Of a stretch of 64,000 nt of DNA, positions 45,167 to 54,457 are shown in pieces. Position numbers and translations under genes: made by a program. The stretch covers positions 496,001 through 560,000 of the forward strand of contig NZ_JAHUZE010000002.1 of NCBI RefSeq assembly GCF_019218265.1. The letters run 5' to 3'. The notes under the pieces were generated by a model. It worked only from the letters and a program-made list of their open reading frames with translations. It did not search any database and had not been told where the DNA came from. This DNA comes from Maritimibacter dapengensis (lineage in GTDB: Bacteria > Pseudomonadota > Alphaproteobacteria > Rhodobacterales > Rhodobacteraceae). How positions within the stretch are numbered: position 1 is the first letter of the stretch; the number at the start of each line of letters is the position of its first letter.

Positions 45167-46171
45167 ATGACGGCCAGGGCAAGGATCAAGGACGTGGCGA
45201 CGCTTGCGGGTGTGTCCACGGCCACCGTGAGCCGGGCGCTTTCGTCGCCGGACAGTGTCGGTCCGGCCACGCGCGAGCGGGTGATGGAGGCGGTGAAGGC
45301 CACGGGCTACCGCATCAACGCCGCCGCGCGCGATTTGCGGCAACGGCGTGCGCGCTCGATCCTGATGCTTGCGCCGAACCTGTCGAACACCTTTTTCAGC
45401 CAGATCATCGCGGCGGTTCAGGACGTGGCGAGCGAGGCGGGGTTGACCGTGCAGATCTCGGACAGCCGGATAGGGCGGGAGCGGCTCGTGTCGCTGGGCT
45501 ACGACGGGCGGGCGGATGGAATCGTCCTGCTCGACGGGAACCTCGCCCCGGACGTGGTGAACGGTTGGCACCTGCCGCTGATCCAGCTGTCGGAATGGAA
45601 CGATGCCTACAACGCGCCCCGGCTTGGGATCGACAACCGGGCCGCGGCGCATCTGGCAGCGGGGCATCTGGCCGCGCTGGGCCACCGGACCGTGCTGCAT
45701 GTGAGCGGGCCGGAGGACAACGTGCTCGCGGTGACGCGCCGCGCCGGGTTTCTGGAGAAGGCCGGAGACCTCGGGTTGGAGACCGGAGTGTTCGAAGCGG
45801 ATTTCACGCTCGAAGCCGGGGCCGAGGCCGCGCGGCGTTGGGCCGCTCTGGACGCGCGCCCGACCGGGGTGTTCTGCGCCTCGGACGAATGTGCGCTCGG
45901 CTTCATCTCGGAATGCGTTCACATGGGATTCGATGTGCCGGGTGACGTGTCGGTGATGGGCTTCGACGATATTGATTTCGCCGACAGGTTCCTTCCGGCC
46001 CTGACCACCATCCACCAGCCGCGCAAGCGCATGGGGGCGGCTGCCGCCGAACGGCTGATCGAGATGATGCAGGGGGCGCAGGGCAAGGGCCGGCATTCAA
46101 TCTCCGCCGCGCCAACCCATATCGACGCGACGCTGGTCGAACGCGATTCGACGGGGCCTGTTCCAGGCTGA
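45167..46171 (+). CDS. LacI/GalR-family transcriptional regulator
   Basis: A 334-residue repressor. The N-terminal helix-turn-helix RIKDVATLAGVSTATVSRAL is followed by the hinge region (AARDLRQRRARSI) and a periplasmic-binding-like sugar domain (SNTFFSQIIAAVQDVASEAG, DGIVLLDG, GVFCASDECALGF, SVMGFDDIDFADRFLPALTTI). The ATG at 45167 has AGGAG five bases upstream; an upstream ATG at 45122 lies next to operator 2 and is rejected. It is divergent from the sugar isomerase/ABC operon and almost certainly represses it until a pathway sugar binds. Confidence 0.93.
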   Translation: MTARARIKDVATLAGVSTATVSRALSSPDSVGPATRERVMEAVKATGYRINAAARDLRQRRARSILMLAPNLSNTFFSQIIAAVQDVASEAGLTVQISDSRIGRERLVSLGYDGRADGIVLLDGNLAPDVVNGWHLPLIQLSEWNDAYNAPRLGIDNRAAAHLAAGHLAALGHRTVLHVSGPEDNVLAVTRRAGFLEKAGDLGLETGVFEADFTLEAGAEAARRWAALDARPTGVFCASDECALGFISECVHMGFDVPGDVSVMGFDDIDFADRFLPALTTIHQPRKRMGAAAAERLIEMMQGAQGKGRHSISAAPTHIDATLVERDSTGPVPG

Positions 46172-46179
46172 TCTGCCCG

Positions 46180-46198
46180 ACCGGCGGTCCGCGCCGGT
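46180..46198 (+). terminator. Hairpin after the lacI-family gene
   Basis: ACCGGCG (46180-46186) pairs with CGCCGGT (46192-46198) across a five-base loop, nine bases after the repressor stop. Only TTT follows, so termination strength is uncertain. It separates the regulator from the TRAP operon. Confidence 0.5.
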
Positions 46199-46326
46199 TT
46201 GGTCGCGCCCTATGCGGCAATGTTGACTGGACGGCGGAAGGTTGTTTTGCTGGCGTCACTCGGAACCAAAAACAAATGCCGAGCGTGCGACCCATGACGG
46301 GCGCACAGATAATCTGGGAGGATTAC

Positions 46327-47283
46327 ATGAAAGTATTCAGTGTGATTACCGCTGTTGCCCTGCTGGCAGCGGCCCCTGCCGTTGCGCAGACGTCGTTGTC
46401 GGTTGCGACCGGCGGGACCGGCGGCGTTTACTACCCCATGGGGGGCGGTCTGGCCGAAGTGATCAACGGGAAGGTCGAAGGCTACAGCGCGACCGCCGAA
46501 GTCACCGGGGCCTCGGTCGAGAACATGGGTCTGGTCGCGACCGGCGACGCCGATCTGGCGATCGGGCTTGCCGACACGGTTTACCAGGCGCAAACCGGCA
46601 CGGGCCGGTTCGAAGGCCAGCAGCTCGACATGATCCGGGGCATCGCGTCGATGTATGCGAACATGATCCAGATCGTGGCGCTGGCCGACAGCGGGATCAC
46701 GTCGCTCGAGGATATCAAGGGCAAACGCGTGTCGATCGGTGCGCCGGGGTCCGGGACCGAGGTCAATACCGCGCAGGTTCTGGAAGCGGCCGGGATCACC
46801 TATGACGATATCGAAGAGCAGCGGCTGAATTTCAACGAGACTGCCGATGCGCTTGCCAATGGCGATATCGACGTCGGGTTCTGGAGCGTGGGCGCACCGA
46901 CGTCTTCGATCCTGAACCTTGCCACGACGAACCAGATTACGGTGCTTCAGCTGACCGACGAGCAGATCGCGGCGGCGCAGGAGATCCAGCCGCTGTTCGC
47001 GAGCACGACGTTGTCGGCCGGTATCTATGAAGGTGTGGATGACGTGAACGTGCTTGGCGTGCCGAACGTTCTGGTCGCCTCGTCAGAGATGTCGGACGAT
47101 CTTGCCTATACGATCACGAAAGCGATGTTCGAGAATATCGCGGATCTGCAGGCCGTGCATCCGGCAGCGAACCAGACCACGGTGGAGTTCACGCTCTCGG
47201 CGACGCCGATCCCGCTCCATCCGGGGGCGATCCGGTATTACGAAGAGGCGGGGGCGGAGATCCCTGATCGTCTGCGTCCGTGA
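46327..47283 (+). CDS. TAXI-family TRAP transporter solute-binding protein
   Basis: A 318-residue periplasmic binding protein with a Sec signal peptide (cleavage near PAVAQ, residue 20). LSVATGGTGGVYYPMGGGLAEVIN is the hallmark N-terminal block of TAXI binding proteins, and VTGASVENMGLVATGDADLAIGLADT and GKRVSIGAPGSGTEVNTAQVLEAAG are also diagnostic. TAXI systems take up glutamate-like or other small organic acids; this ligand is unknown. GGGAGG precedes the ATG. It is the first gene of a four-gene operon and its stop overlaps the next GTG. Confidence 0.94.
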   Translation: MKVFSVITAVALLAAAPAVAQTSLSVATGGTGGVYYPMGGGLAEVINGKVEGYSATAEVTGASVENMGLVATGDADLAIGLADTVYQAQTGTGRFEGQQLDMIRGIASMYANMIQIVALADSGITSLEDIKGKRVSIGAPGSGTEVNTAQVLEAAGITYDDIEEQRLNFNETADALANGDIDVGFWSVGAPTSSILNLATTNQITVLQLTDEQIAAAQEIQPLFASTTLSAGIYEGVDDVNVLGVPNVLVASSEMSDDLAYTITKAMFENIADLQAVHPAANQTTVEFTLSATPIPLHPGAIRYYEEAGAEIPDRLRP

Positions 47284-47756
47284 CGCGGAGAGTCGGGGGA
47301 GCGCTTCTGGCGCTCCTCCTATCCAATCCGACATTGCCGGCATCTGCCGGAACGCTGATCGCCGCGCGTGTCGACGGGGGCGAGGTTCTGGCCCGGTTCG
47401 AGGTGGACGAGGGCGCGGGCTGGTGCGTGCTCTGGCGGCATTCGGTGCAAGGCTTCGAGGTCGAGGATTGCTACGTGAACCGCGCGGGGCGGATGGTTCT
47501 GGACCGCTCGCATCTGCCGGATTTCGCGGCCGGGCTGGACCATATTCCGGGCCGTGGCGTGCAGGTGTCTGACGGGCAGGGCGGCTACTGGATCGAGGAT
47601 CTGGACGAGCCGGTGCCGGGCGATGCCTATGTCCTGCGCCCCGGTAGCATGGCGGTGGATCACCGGTTGCGCGTCGGGGACCGGGTCGTGTCGCTCTCGG
47701 CCTTGGCGGAGCATGAGCGGGTGCGCATATCGCTTGCGGGCGGTGAGGGGTCATGA
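47280..47756 (+). CDS. DUF1850 protein of TAXI-TRAP operons
   Basis: A 158-residue protein with an N-terminal signal peptide and the DUF1850 pattern: FEVDEGAGWCVLWRHSVQGFEVEDCYV, then strands rich in Asp and Gly, ending VSLSALAEHERVRISL. The family is found next to TAXI binding proteins and TRAP permeases and may assist the transporter in the periplasm; the function is not established. The GTG start overlaps the binding-protein stop (GTGA), and its own stop overlaps the permease start (ATGA), so all three are translated as a chain. Confidence 0.85.
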   Translation: MTRRVGGALLALLLSNPTLPASAGTLIAARVDGGEVLARFEVDEGAGWCVLWRHSVQGFEVEDCYVNRAGRMVLDRSHLPDFAAGLDHIPGRGVQVSDGQGGYWIEDLDEPVPGDAYVLRPGSMAVDHRLRVGDRVVSLSALAEHERVRISLAGGEGS

Positions 47757-49729
47757 CCGATACCGACGAACGCCACGACGCCTACCCCGCGCCGCATTGG
47801 GTGGTGCTGCGGCTGATCGCCATCATCGGGATCGCGTTTTCGCTGTTTCAGCTCTATGCCGCCGGGATCAGGCCGCTCGGGCTGTTCTATCAGCGGCCCA
47901 TTCACCTTGGCTTCGTTCTGGTCCTTTGCTTCCTGATCTACCCGGTGACGGGTAAGACGCGTCGGCGCGGCGTGTTCGGTTGGCTGATCGACGGGCCACT
48001 GATCCTCGGCGGCGTGCTGGTCGGGTTCTGGGTGCCTTGGAACATCGACACCATCGCCAATGCGATTTTCCCGCGCACCATCGACGTGACCATCGGGATC
48101 ATCACGACGATCATCGTTCTGGAAGCCGCGCGACGGGCCGTGGGGGTGGTCATGACGATCATCGGCGCGGTGTTCGTCGTCTATGCCTTCGCCGGGTCGC
48201 GGGGGGCGATGCCGTTCCTTGCGGATTGGATGCCGGGTATCCTGAACCATCGCGGCTATTCGATCGAGCGGGTGGCGAGCCAGTTGACGCTCGGGGCGGA
48301 AGGGCTGTTCGGCATACCGCTTGGCGTCGCGGCCACGTTCATCTTCGTCTTCGTGCTGTTCGGCGCGTTTCTTGAAGTGACCGGGGCGGGCAAGTTTTTC
48401 ATCGACCTCGCCTATGCCGCGACGGGTCGGCAGCGGGGCGGGCCGGCGAAGGCGGCGGTGATCGCGTCGGCGGGCATGGGGTCGATTTCCGGCTCGGCCA
48501 TCGCCAATGTCGTGACCACCGGGGCCTTCACCATTCCGCTGATGAAGCGATTGGGCTACCGCCCCGCGCAGGCGGGCGGGATCGAGGCGGCGGCTTCGAC
48601 CGGCGGGCAGATCATGCCGCCGCTCATGGGGGCGGGGGCGTTCCTGATGAGCGAGTTCACGCAGGTGCCCTATATCGAGATCGTCCTGGTCTCGATCTTC
48701 CCGGCGATCCTCTATTTCGGGTCTGTCTATCTGCTCGTCCATATCGCCGCCGTGAAGCTCGGGCTGGAAGGCATGCCGTCTGCCGATCTTCCCAAGGTGC
48801 GCGAGGTTATGGCGCAGGGCTGGCATTTCCTGCTGCCGCTCGGGGTGCTGCTTTATTTCCTGATCGCGGGTTATTCGCCCATGCGGGTCGGGTTCTTTGC
48901 GGTCGTGTCGATCGCGCTCGCCGCCTCGGCCCGCGCGCTTTGGCATTTCGCGACCGAAGGTCCGACCTTCGCCAAGCTCGTCGCGCTCGCGCGGCGGGGG
49001 CTGTCGCTCACGCTCGAGGCGCTGGAACTGGGGGCGCGGAACGCGGTCGCGGTGTCGATGGCCTGTGCGGTGGCGGGGATCATCGTCGGTGTCGTTGGCC
49101 TCACCGGGCTGGGGCTCAAATTCTCGGCCATGATGCTCGCGTTTTCGGGCGGGAACATGGTGCTGGCGTTGCTTCTCGTGCTGATCGCGAGCCTGATCCT
49201 CGGGATGGGGTTGCCGGTGACGGCGGCCTATATCGTGCTCATCATCCTCGTCGGCCCTGCTCTGACCAATGAGTTCGGCGTGCCGCTCCTCGTCGCGCAT
49301 CTGGTGGTGTTCTGGTATTCGCAGGACTCGAACGTGACGCCACCCGTGGCGCTTGCGGGGTTCGCGGCTTCGGCCGTGGCCGGGTCGAAACCGATGGAGA
49401 CGAGTTTCCAAGCGTGGAAATACGCCAAGGGCCTCTACCTGATCCCGCTGTTCATGGTCTTCAACGAAGCGATCATCGTCGGCGGTCCGCTGCCCTTGGT
49501 GATCTGGAACGGGGCGATTGCGATCGTGGCCCTCACGGCCTTCGCCGCGATGCTCGAAGGGCATCTGTTTGCGCCGATCCCGCTTTGGCAGCGCATCGCA
49601 CTGGCCCCCGCGATCCTCGCGGTGTTCTGGTCGGACATCACCATCGAGGCCATTGGTGTGGTCGTCATCGTCGGATTGCTTGCGCTCAATCGCTTCTCGG
49701 AGGGGCGCCGCGCGGAAACCGGGGCTTGA
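47753..49729 (+). CDS. TRAP transporter fused permease (DctQ-DctM type)
   Basis: A 658-residue inner membrane protein in which the small and large TRAP permease subunits are fused, as usual for TAXI systems. The first four hydrophobic segments (about residues 18-160) represent the small subunit. The large subunit follows with AAVIASAGMGSISGSAIANVVTTGAFTIPLMKR, IEAAASTGGQIMPPLMGAGAFLM and FWYSQDSNVTPPVALAGFAA. Transport is driven by a sodium or proton gradient. It overlaps the DUF1850 stop. About 50 bases separate it from the aminotransferase gene. Confidence 0.94.
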   Translation: MTDTDERHDAYPAPHWVVLRLIAIIGIAFSLFQLYAAGIRPLGLFYQRPIHLGFVLVLCFLIYPVTGKTRRRGVFGWLIDGPLILGGVLVGFWVPWNIDTIANAIFPRTIDVTIGIITTIIVLEAARRAVGVVMTIIGAVFVVYAFAGSRGAMPFLADWMPGILNHRGYSIERVASQLTLGAEGLFGIPLGVAATFIFVFVLFGAFLEVTGAGKFFIDLAYAATGRQRGGPAKAAVIASAGMGSISGSAIANVVTTGAFTIPLMKRLGYRPAQAGGIEAAASTGGQIMPPLMGAGAFLMSEFTQVPYIEIVLVSIFPAILYFGSVYLLVHIAAVKLGLEGMPSADLPKVREVMAQGWHFLLPLGVLLYFLIAGYSPMRVGFFAVVSIALAASARALWHFATEGPTFAKLVALARRGLSLTLEALELGARNAVAVSMACAVAGIIVGVVGLTGLGLKFSAMMLAFSGGNMVLALLLVLIASLILGMGLPVTAAYIVLIILVGPALTNEFGVPLLVAHLVVFWYSQDSNVTPPVALAGFAASAVAGSKPMETSFQAWKYAKGLYLIPLFMVFNEAIIVGGPLPLVIWNGAIAIVALTAFAAMLEGHLFAPIPLWQRIALAPAILAVFWSDITIEAIGVVVIVGLLALNRFSEGRRAETGA

Positions 49730-49783
49730 ACCTTGCCGCGCCTGCACGCATCCATGTGAGACCGCGAACCACCAGACCCAGAC

Positions 49784-51055
49784 ATGGAGCCGCCTGTGAC
49801 CCACATCACGCCTGATCTTCTGACCGACATCCGCGCCAAGTTCGCGCATGTGGACACCTGTCCGTTCGACGGGGAGCGGATATTCTTCGAGAACGCGGGC
49901 GGTGCCCTGACGCTCAACACCGTGGTCGAGACCTCGGGCAAGATGGCGGCGATCCCGGACAACCAGGGCCGCGACAACCCGGCGTCTGCGGCATTGCAGA
50001 ACATGATCGACACCGCCAAGGCGGATATGCAGGTGTTTTTCGGTGCGCCGAGCAACCGGTTCTTCGTGGGCGAGAGCGGCACGGAGCTTCTGTTCCGGCT
50101 GATCCGGGCGGCGTGTCTTGGGACGCCGGAGGGAAAGGTGCTGGGGTCCACGCTCGAACATCCGGCGAGCCGGAGCGCCTGTGACCGCTGGGCGAAGATC
50201 GCGGGCAAGCCGTATGTCACCGTCGGGCATGATGATGCGAGGGGGTCGGTTTTCGCCGAAAACTACGCGCCGGAGGTCACGCCGGATACGGTGGTCGCGA
50301 CGATCCTGCACACCTCGCCGGTCACTGGCATGGCGGTGGACGTGGCGGCGATTGCCAAGGCGATCCGCGCGGTCGCGCCGGAATGCATCATCATCGTCGA
50401 TGGTATCCAGCACGCGGCACACGGGCGGCTCGATATCGAGAGCTACGACATCGACGGTTACGTGATCTCACCCTACAAGGTGTTTTCGCGCCATGGCTAC
50501 GGCGTGGCGTGGATGTCGGAGCGTTTGGCGGGGTTGTCCCACGATCACCTCTTGAACGCACCGGGCGAGCCGTGGGAGTTGGGGACGCGCGACACCGGGG
50601 CTTATGCGACCTTCTCGGACGTGGTCGGGTATTTCGACTGGCTCGGCGCGCAGGTGTCGGACGAGAGCGACCGGCGCGCCCGGATCATGGCGGCGGGCGA
50701 GGCGATACATGCGCAGGAAAAGGCGCTGACCGAGGCGATGCTGCATGGCACCGGGAACCTCAAGGGGCTGGCCGAGTTCGAGGGCGTGACCATTCTGGGG
50801 GGCGTGGACAACCCGCTGCGCGAGGGGCTGGTGTCTTTCGCGCTCGATGCGATCCCGGCACCTGAGCTTGTGTCGGCGTTGCGCGAGCATGGGGTGCGGG
50901 TTCACACGCGGAAGGCGGATCATTATTCCGGCAATATCCTCGACCCGCTGGGCATGGCGCATTGCGTACGGGTGTCGATGTGCCACTACAACAGCGAGGC
51001 CGAGGTGGCGCGGTTCCTGCAGGCGATGAAGGACATCACCGAAGCGAAGGGCTGA
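49784..51055 (+). CDS. Class V aminotransferase/cysteine desulfurase-like PLP enzyme
   Basis: A 423-residue fold-type I PLP enzyme of class V. The catalytic Lys is probably Lys232 in ISPYKVFSRHGYG, with Asp206 and His210 in IVDGIQHAAHG binding the cofactor; FFENAGGALTL and GTLEHPASRS-like segments (GSTLEHPASRS) complete the phosphate and ring contacts. No obvious mobile Cys loop of a desulfurase stands out. Its place at the end of the TAXI-TRAP operon suggests it acts on the imported amino compound, for example by transamination, lyase or decarboxylation chemistry. A GTG at 49796 is an alternative start. Confidence 0.85.
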   Translation: MEPPVTHITPDLLTDIRAKFAHVDTCPFDGERIFFENAGGALTLNTVVETSGKMAAIPDNQGRDNPASAALQNMIDTAKADMQVFFGAPSNRFFVGESGTELLFRLIRAACLGTPEGKVLGSTLEHPASRSACDRWAKIAGKPYVTVGHDDARGSVFAENYAPEVTPDTVVATILHTSPVTGMAVDVAAIAKAIRAVAPECIIIVDGIQHAAHGRLDIESYDIDGYVISPYKVFSRHGYGVAWMSERLAGLSHDHLLNAPGEPWELGTRDTGAYATFSDVVGYFDWLGAQVSDESDRRARIMAAGEAIHAQEKALTEAMLHGTGNLKGLAEFEGVTILGGVDNPLREGLVSFALDAIPAPELVSALREHGVRVHTRKADHYSGNILDPLGMAHCVRVSMCHYNSEAEVARFLQAMKDITEAKG

Positions 51056-51156
51056 TGTCGTCCCTCAAGGCGTGACGCCTATCCGATGGGAGAGGCATGT
51101 TTCGCGCCCGAAGCGTGGTATCTTCGCGCGGATACCGACACGGCCTGGAGATATGG

Positions 51157-51729
51157 ATGCACGACCATGATCCCGAGGACCGACCCGCGCTCCGGGCCGG
51201 AGACCTGATACGGTGCCTCGCGCGGTTCGATGTGCGCTGGGTGCTGTGCGGATCGCAGGTGCTTGCGCTTCACGGTGCGAAGTTCACTCCCAATGACCTC
51301 GACGTCGTGCCGGACCTGACGCCCGAAAACCTCGAGCGGGTCGCTGCCTGTCTCGAAGACCTGGGGGCGACTGCCGCCTATCTCGAGGGGTGGGGCGGGG
51401 CGCGGGGGACGATGGACGCCTGCAAGGCTTGGCGGCCGTGGCCGGCGACGGCGGAGAACCTCGATTGGCTGTTCGTCACGCGGTTCGGGATGCTGGATAT
51501 CGTCATCAAGAAGGCCGACAGCTACGCGGCCCTGATCGAGGGGGCGACATGGGAGGCGGTGGATGGTGCGGAGTGCTGGGTCTGTGACCCTCGCAAGGTG
51601 CTTGCCGCGCTCGAAGGTCGCCGCCGGGCCAAGGACCACGCCCGCCGCGCGGCCTATCGCGAAATGCGCCAAGTGTTCGGGATGCCCGATGAGCTTGGCG
51701 AACAAGGCTCCGCCGAGCCGATGCCGTGA
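51157..51729 (+). CDS. Nucleotidyltransferase-fold protein
   Basis: A 190-residue protein that carries the minimal nucleotidyltransferase motif WVLCGSQVLALHG followed by TPNDLDVVPDL, that is, a GS loop and a DxD metal pair (DLD). This matches the MNT/AbiEii-like group used in tRNA- or protein-modifying toxins and antitoxins, but no partner toxin or HEPN gene is adjacent. The C-terminal half is helical and basic (LEGRRRAKDHARRAAYREMRQ). The ATG at 51157 has GGAG seven bases upstream. It sits alone between the TRAP operon and convergent gatB. Confidence 0.6.
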   Translation: MHDHDPEDRPALRAGDLIRCLARFDVRWVLCGSQVLALHGAKFTPNDLDVVPDLTPENLERVAACLEDLGATAAYLEGWGGARGTMDACKAWRPWPATAENLDWLFVTRFGMLDIVIKKADSYAALIEGATWEAVDGAECWVCDPRKVLAALEGRRRAKDHARRAAYREMRQVFGMPDELGEQGSAEPMP

Positions 51730-51772
51730 GCATCGCCTGAGATGCGGTCAGAAGCGTCGGATCGGACCGAAT

Positions 51773-53287
51773 TCAGAGGCCGAGCTTGGCGGCGACGATT
51801 TCGTTCACGGCTTTGGGGTTGGCCTTGCCGCCCGTGGCTTTCATCACCTGACCCACGAACCAGCCTGCGAGTTTCGGGTTCTGCTTGGCCTTTTCGACCT
51901 GTTCGGGGTTGGCCGCGATGACCTCGTCCACGGCGGTTTCGATCGCGCCTGTGTCCGTGACCTGTTTCATCCCGCGTTCTTCGACGATCTTCGCCGGGTC
52001 GCCGCCCTCGGTATAGACGATTTCGAACAGATCCTTGGCGATCTTGCCGGAGATGTCGCCCTTGGTGATGAGCGCGATGACGCCGCCGAGTTGTTCGGGG
52101 CTGACCGGGCTTTCGGTGATGTCCTTGTCGTCTTTCTTGAGCCGTCCGAAAAGCTCGTTGATGACCCAGTTGGCGGCGAGCTTGCCGTCGTTGCCGTCAG
52201 CGACTTTCTCAAAAAAATGCGCGCTCTCGACGTCTGCGGTCAGGACCGAGGCATCGTATTCGGACAGGCCGAAATCCTTGACGAACCGGGCCTTCTTCTC
52301 ATCAGGCAGTTCCGGCAGACCCTTTTCGATATCGTCCACCCAGCCTTGTTCGATCTCGAGCGGCAGGAGATCGGGGCAGGGGAAGTAGCGGTAATCGTGC
52401 GCCTCTTCCTTGGATCGCATCGAGCGGGTTTCGTTCTTGTCCGGGTCGTAAAGGCGGGTTTCCTGATCGACGGTGCCGCCGTCTTCGACGATGGCGATCT
52501 GGCGGCGGGCCTCGTAGTCGATGGCGGCCTGAATGAAGCGCATGGAGTTCATGTTCTTGATCTCGCAGCGGGTGCCTAGATGTGAGAAATCCTGTGTCTC
52601 CTGATAGCGTTCGTAATCGCCGGGGCGACAGACCGAGACGTTGACGTCGGCGCGCAGGTTGCCGTTCTGCATGTTGCCGTCGCAGGTGCCGAGGTAGCGC
52701 AGGATCTGGCGCAGCTTGGTGACGTAGGCGGCAGCCTCTTCGGGGCCGCGGATGTCGGGGCGCGACACGATTTCCATGAGCGCGACGCCGGTGCGGTTGA
52801 GGTCGACGAAGGACATGTTCGGGTCCATGTCGTGAATCGACTTGCCCGCATCCTGTTCGAGGTGGATGCGTTCAATGCGCACGCGGCGGGCCACGCCGGG
52901 CGCCATGTCCACGATCACTTCGCCTTCGCCCACGATCGGGTGGTAGAGCTGCGAAATCTGGTAGCCCTGCGGCAGGTCGGGGTAGAAGTAGTTCTTGCGG
53001 TCGAAGGCGGAGAAAAGGTTGATCTCGGCCTTGAGGCCAAGGCCCGTGCGCACCGCCTGCTCCACGCAGAATTCGTTGATGACCGGCAGCATCCCCGGCA
53101 TCGCCGCGTCGACGAAAGCGACGTTCGAGTTGGGTTCGGCCCCGAATTTTGTGGACGCGCCCGAGAACAGTTTGGCCTTGGACGAGACCTGCGCGTGCAC
53201 TTCCATCCCGATGACGAGTTCCCAATCCTCTTTCGCACCGGCGATGACGGTGGGTTTCGGGGTCTCAAAGGCGAGATGGTCGAGCAT
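51773..53287 (-). CDS. gatB: Aspartyl/glutamyl-tRNA amidotransferase subunit B
   Basis: GatB is the kinase/transferase subunit of GatCAB, which converts Glu-tRNA(Gln) and Asp-tRNA(Asn) to the amidated forms. The 504-residue protein opens with [24 protein letters not shown], then [33 protein letters not shown], and [21 protein letters not shown]; the C-terminal YqeY-like tail domain contains [15 protein letters not shown]. The length is standard. gatA and gatC are not in the window. AGAGGA precedes the ATG. The gene converges with the nucleotidyltransferase gene. Confidence 0.97.
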   Translation of the reverse strand: MLDHLAFETPKPTVIAGAKEDWELVIGMEVHAQVSSKAKLFSGASTKFGAEPNSNVAFVDAAMPGMLPVINEFCVEQAVRTGLGLKAEINLFSAFDRKNYFYPDLPQGYQISQLYHPIVGEGEVIVDMAPGVARRVRIERIHLEQDAGKSIHDMDPNMSFVDLNRTGVALMEIVSRPDIRGPEEAAAYVTKLRQILRYLGTCDGNMQNGNLRADVNVSVCRPGDYERYQETQDFSHLGTRCEIKNMNSMRFIQAAIDYEARRQIAIVEDGGTVDQETRLYDPDKNETRSMRSKEEAHDYRYFPCPDLLPLEIEQGWVDDIEKGLPELPDEKKARFVKDFGLSEYDASVLTADVESAHFFEKVADGNDGKLAANWVINELFGRLKKDDKDITESPVSPEQLGGVIALITKGDISGKIAKDLFEIVYTEGGDPAKIVEERGMKQVTDTGAIETAVDEVIAANPEQVEKAKQNPKLAGWFVGQVMKATGGKANPKAVNEIVAAKLGL

Positions 53288-53649
53288 GGTCCGCGTCCTC
53301 TTGATCGGGTCTGGGGCGTTCTAGGCCAGCGTCCGCGAGCGTGCAAGAGCGGCCCGCGCCGCCGTCAGGAGAGGCGGAGGGCGCGTTTCATGTCGGCCAG
53401 CACTTCGCCCTGCTCGGCGGATGGGCCATTGCCAGCCTCGGCGACGTCTTTTGCCAACCCGCGCGGCGACCGTGTCTCCAGACGCGACAGTAGGGTTGCG
53501 GGGGCCGTTTGGTTGCATAAATCGAACTCCGCGTCCCGGATTTGAGCGAAAAATGGCTGAAATGTGGCAAAGGCCTCTGCCGGGAGCTTGATTTTGCGGT
53601 TTCGGGCGTGTTTCTGCCCGCGACCGCAACAACGGACGAGATTTTTTAC
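53288..53649. other. Gene-poor gap between gatB and the transglycosylase gene
   Basis: No supported gene lies in these 362 bases. A minus-strand frame is open to a stop at 53365 and reads like protein for about 70 codons, but it has no plausible start codon in that stretch. A divergent promoter region for gatB and the transglycosylase should lie here; I could not place it. The last 20 bases before 53650 are T-rich without a strong ribosome-binding site. Confidence 0.5.
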
Positions 53650-54261
53650 ATGGGACTTAAAACCGTACTCATGGGAGGATTGGTGGCACTCACGGCAGGG
53701 TGTGCCCAAATGGACGTGGAAGAAGTGTTCTCCTCGAAGAGCGACGCCTCCGTCCCGATGACCATGCGCTGGGATCACAAACCCCACGGCGCGGTCTGGA
53801 CCAAGGCCACCCTGGATGCGTTGGACACCCACGGCACGAACCTGACCGCCATCATTCCGGCGGATATCGACACCTGGTGCCCCGGCTATCGCGAACAGAA
53901 TCTTGATGGGCGCAAGGCATTCTGGACCGGGCTTCTGTCCAGCCTGACGTTTCACGAAAGCACCTGGCGGCAGACCGCCGTGGGCGGGGGCGGCAAATGG
54001 TATGGTCTGACACAGATCCTGCCGTCGACCGCACGGCTTTACGGCTGTCAGGCGCGCTCGGGCGCGGCATTGAAGGATGGGGCATCGAACCTGTCCTGTG
54101 CGGTGCGGATCATGAACAAGACCGTCGCGCGTGACGGCGTGGTCAGCCACGGGATGCGCGGTGTCGCTGCGGACTGGGGCCCGTTCCACAGCTCGAAGAA
54201 GCGCAACGACATGATCGCATGGGTGCGCGAGCAGCCCTATTGCCAGGCATCGTCGAGCTGA
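53650..54261 (+). CDS. Lytic transglycosylase-like lipoprotein
   Basis: A 203-residue SLT-type enzyme. A short hydrophobic signal ends in the lipobox LTAGC (Cys near residue 18). The lysozyme-like domain contains SLTFHESTWRQTAVGGGGKWYGLTQILPSTARLYGC, with the catalytic Glu in FHES and the GLTQI/LPSTA pattern of the family, and later SCAVRIMNKTV. It would cleave glycosidic bonds of peptidoglycan without hydrolysis. Small size and a lipid anchor suggest a local role in wall remodelling. An intrinsic terminator follows. Confidence 0.85.
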   Translation: MGLKTVLMGGLVALTAGCAQMDVEEVFSSKSDASVPMTMRWDHKPHGAVWTKATLDALDTHGTNLTAIIPADIDTWCPGYREQNLDGRKAFWTGLLSSLTFHESTWRQTAVGGGGKWYGLTQILPSTARLYGCQARSGAALKDGASNLSCAVRIMNKTVARDGVVSHGMRGVAADWGPFHSSKKRNDMIAWVREQPYCQASSS

Positions 54262-54292
54262 TACGGCAGAACAGACAGGCAAAACATGCACG

Positions 54293-54321
54293 AAGGGCGC
54301 TCCGGGAGGGGCGCCTTTTTT
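54293..54321 (+). terminator. Intrinsic terminator after the transglycosylase gene
   Basis: AAGGGCGC (54293-54300) pairs with GCGCCTTT (from 54311), with one G-T wobble, and the hairpin runs into a tract of six T. This is a standard Rho-independent terminator, 30 bases after the stop codon. Confidence 0.8.
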
Positions 54322-54457
54322 CGTGTCGGTTCGTGCCTGTCCCGGTCGCGGGGTCGTGAATGGCCTTGAACGCGCGAGGGCTTAGGGAACGGGGCGCTCG
54401 GGTTACACTGGCGTCGGGCTGTGCCCGAAAGTGTCAGACAAAACGATCGGAGGAACC

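Noticed and set aside
47660-50422. 920-codon open frame antisense to the TRAP permease and aminotransferase genes
   Set aside because: It is an antisense shadow of GC-rich coding DNA; its Arg/His/Asp-rich product shows no family motif, while the plus strand carries complete recognised genes.
53365-53600. Minus-strand open frame reading like the C terminus of a protein (ends ADMKRALRLS)
   Set aside because: No ATG, GTG or TTG gives a sensible length near its beginning, and no ribosome-binding site is seen; it may be a decayed gene but cannot be supported.
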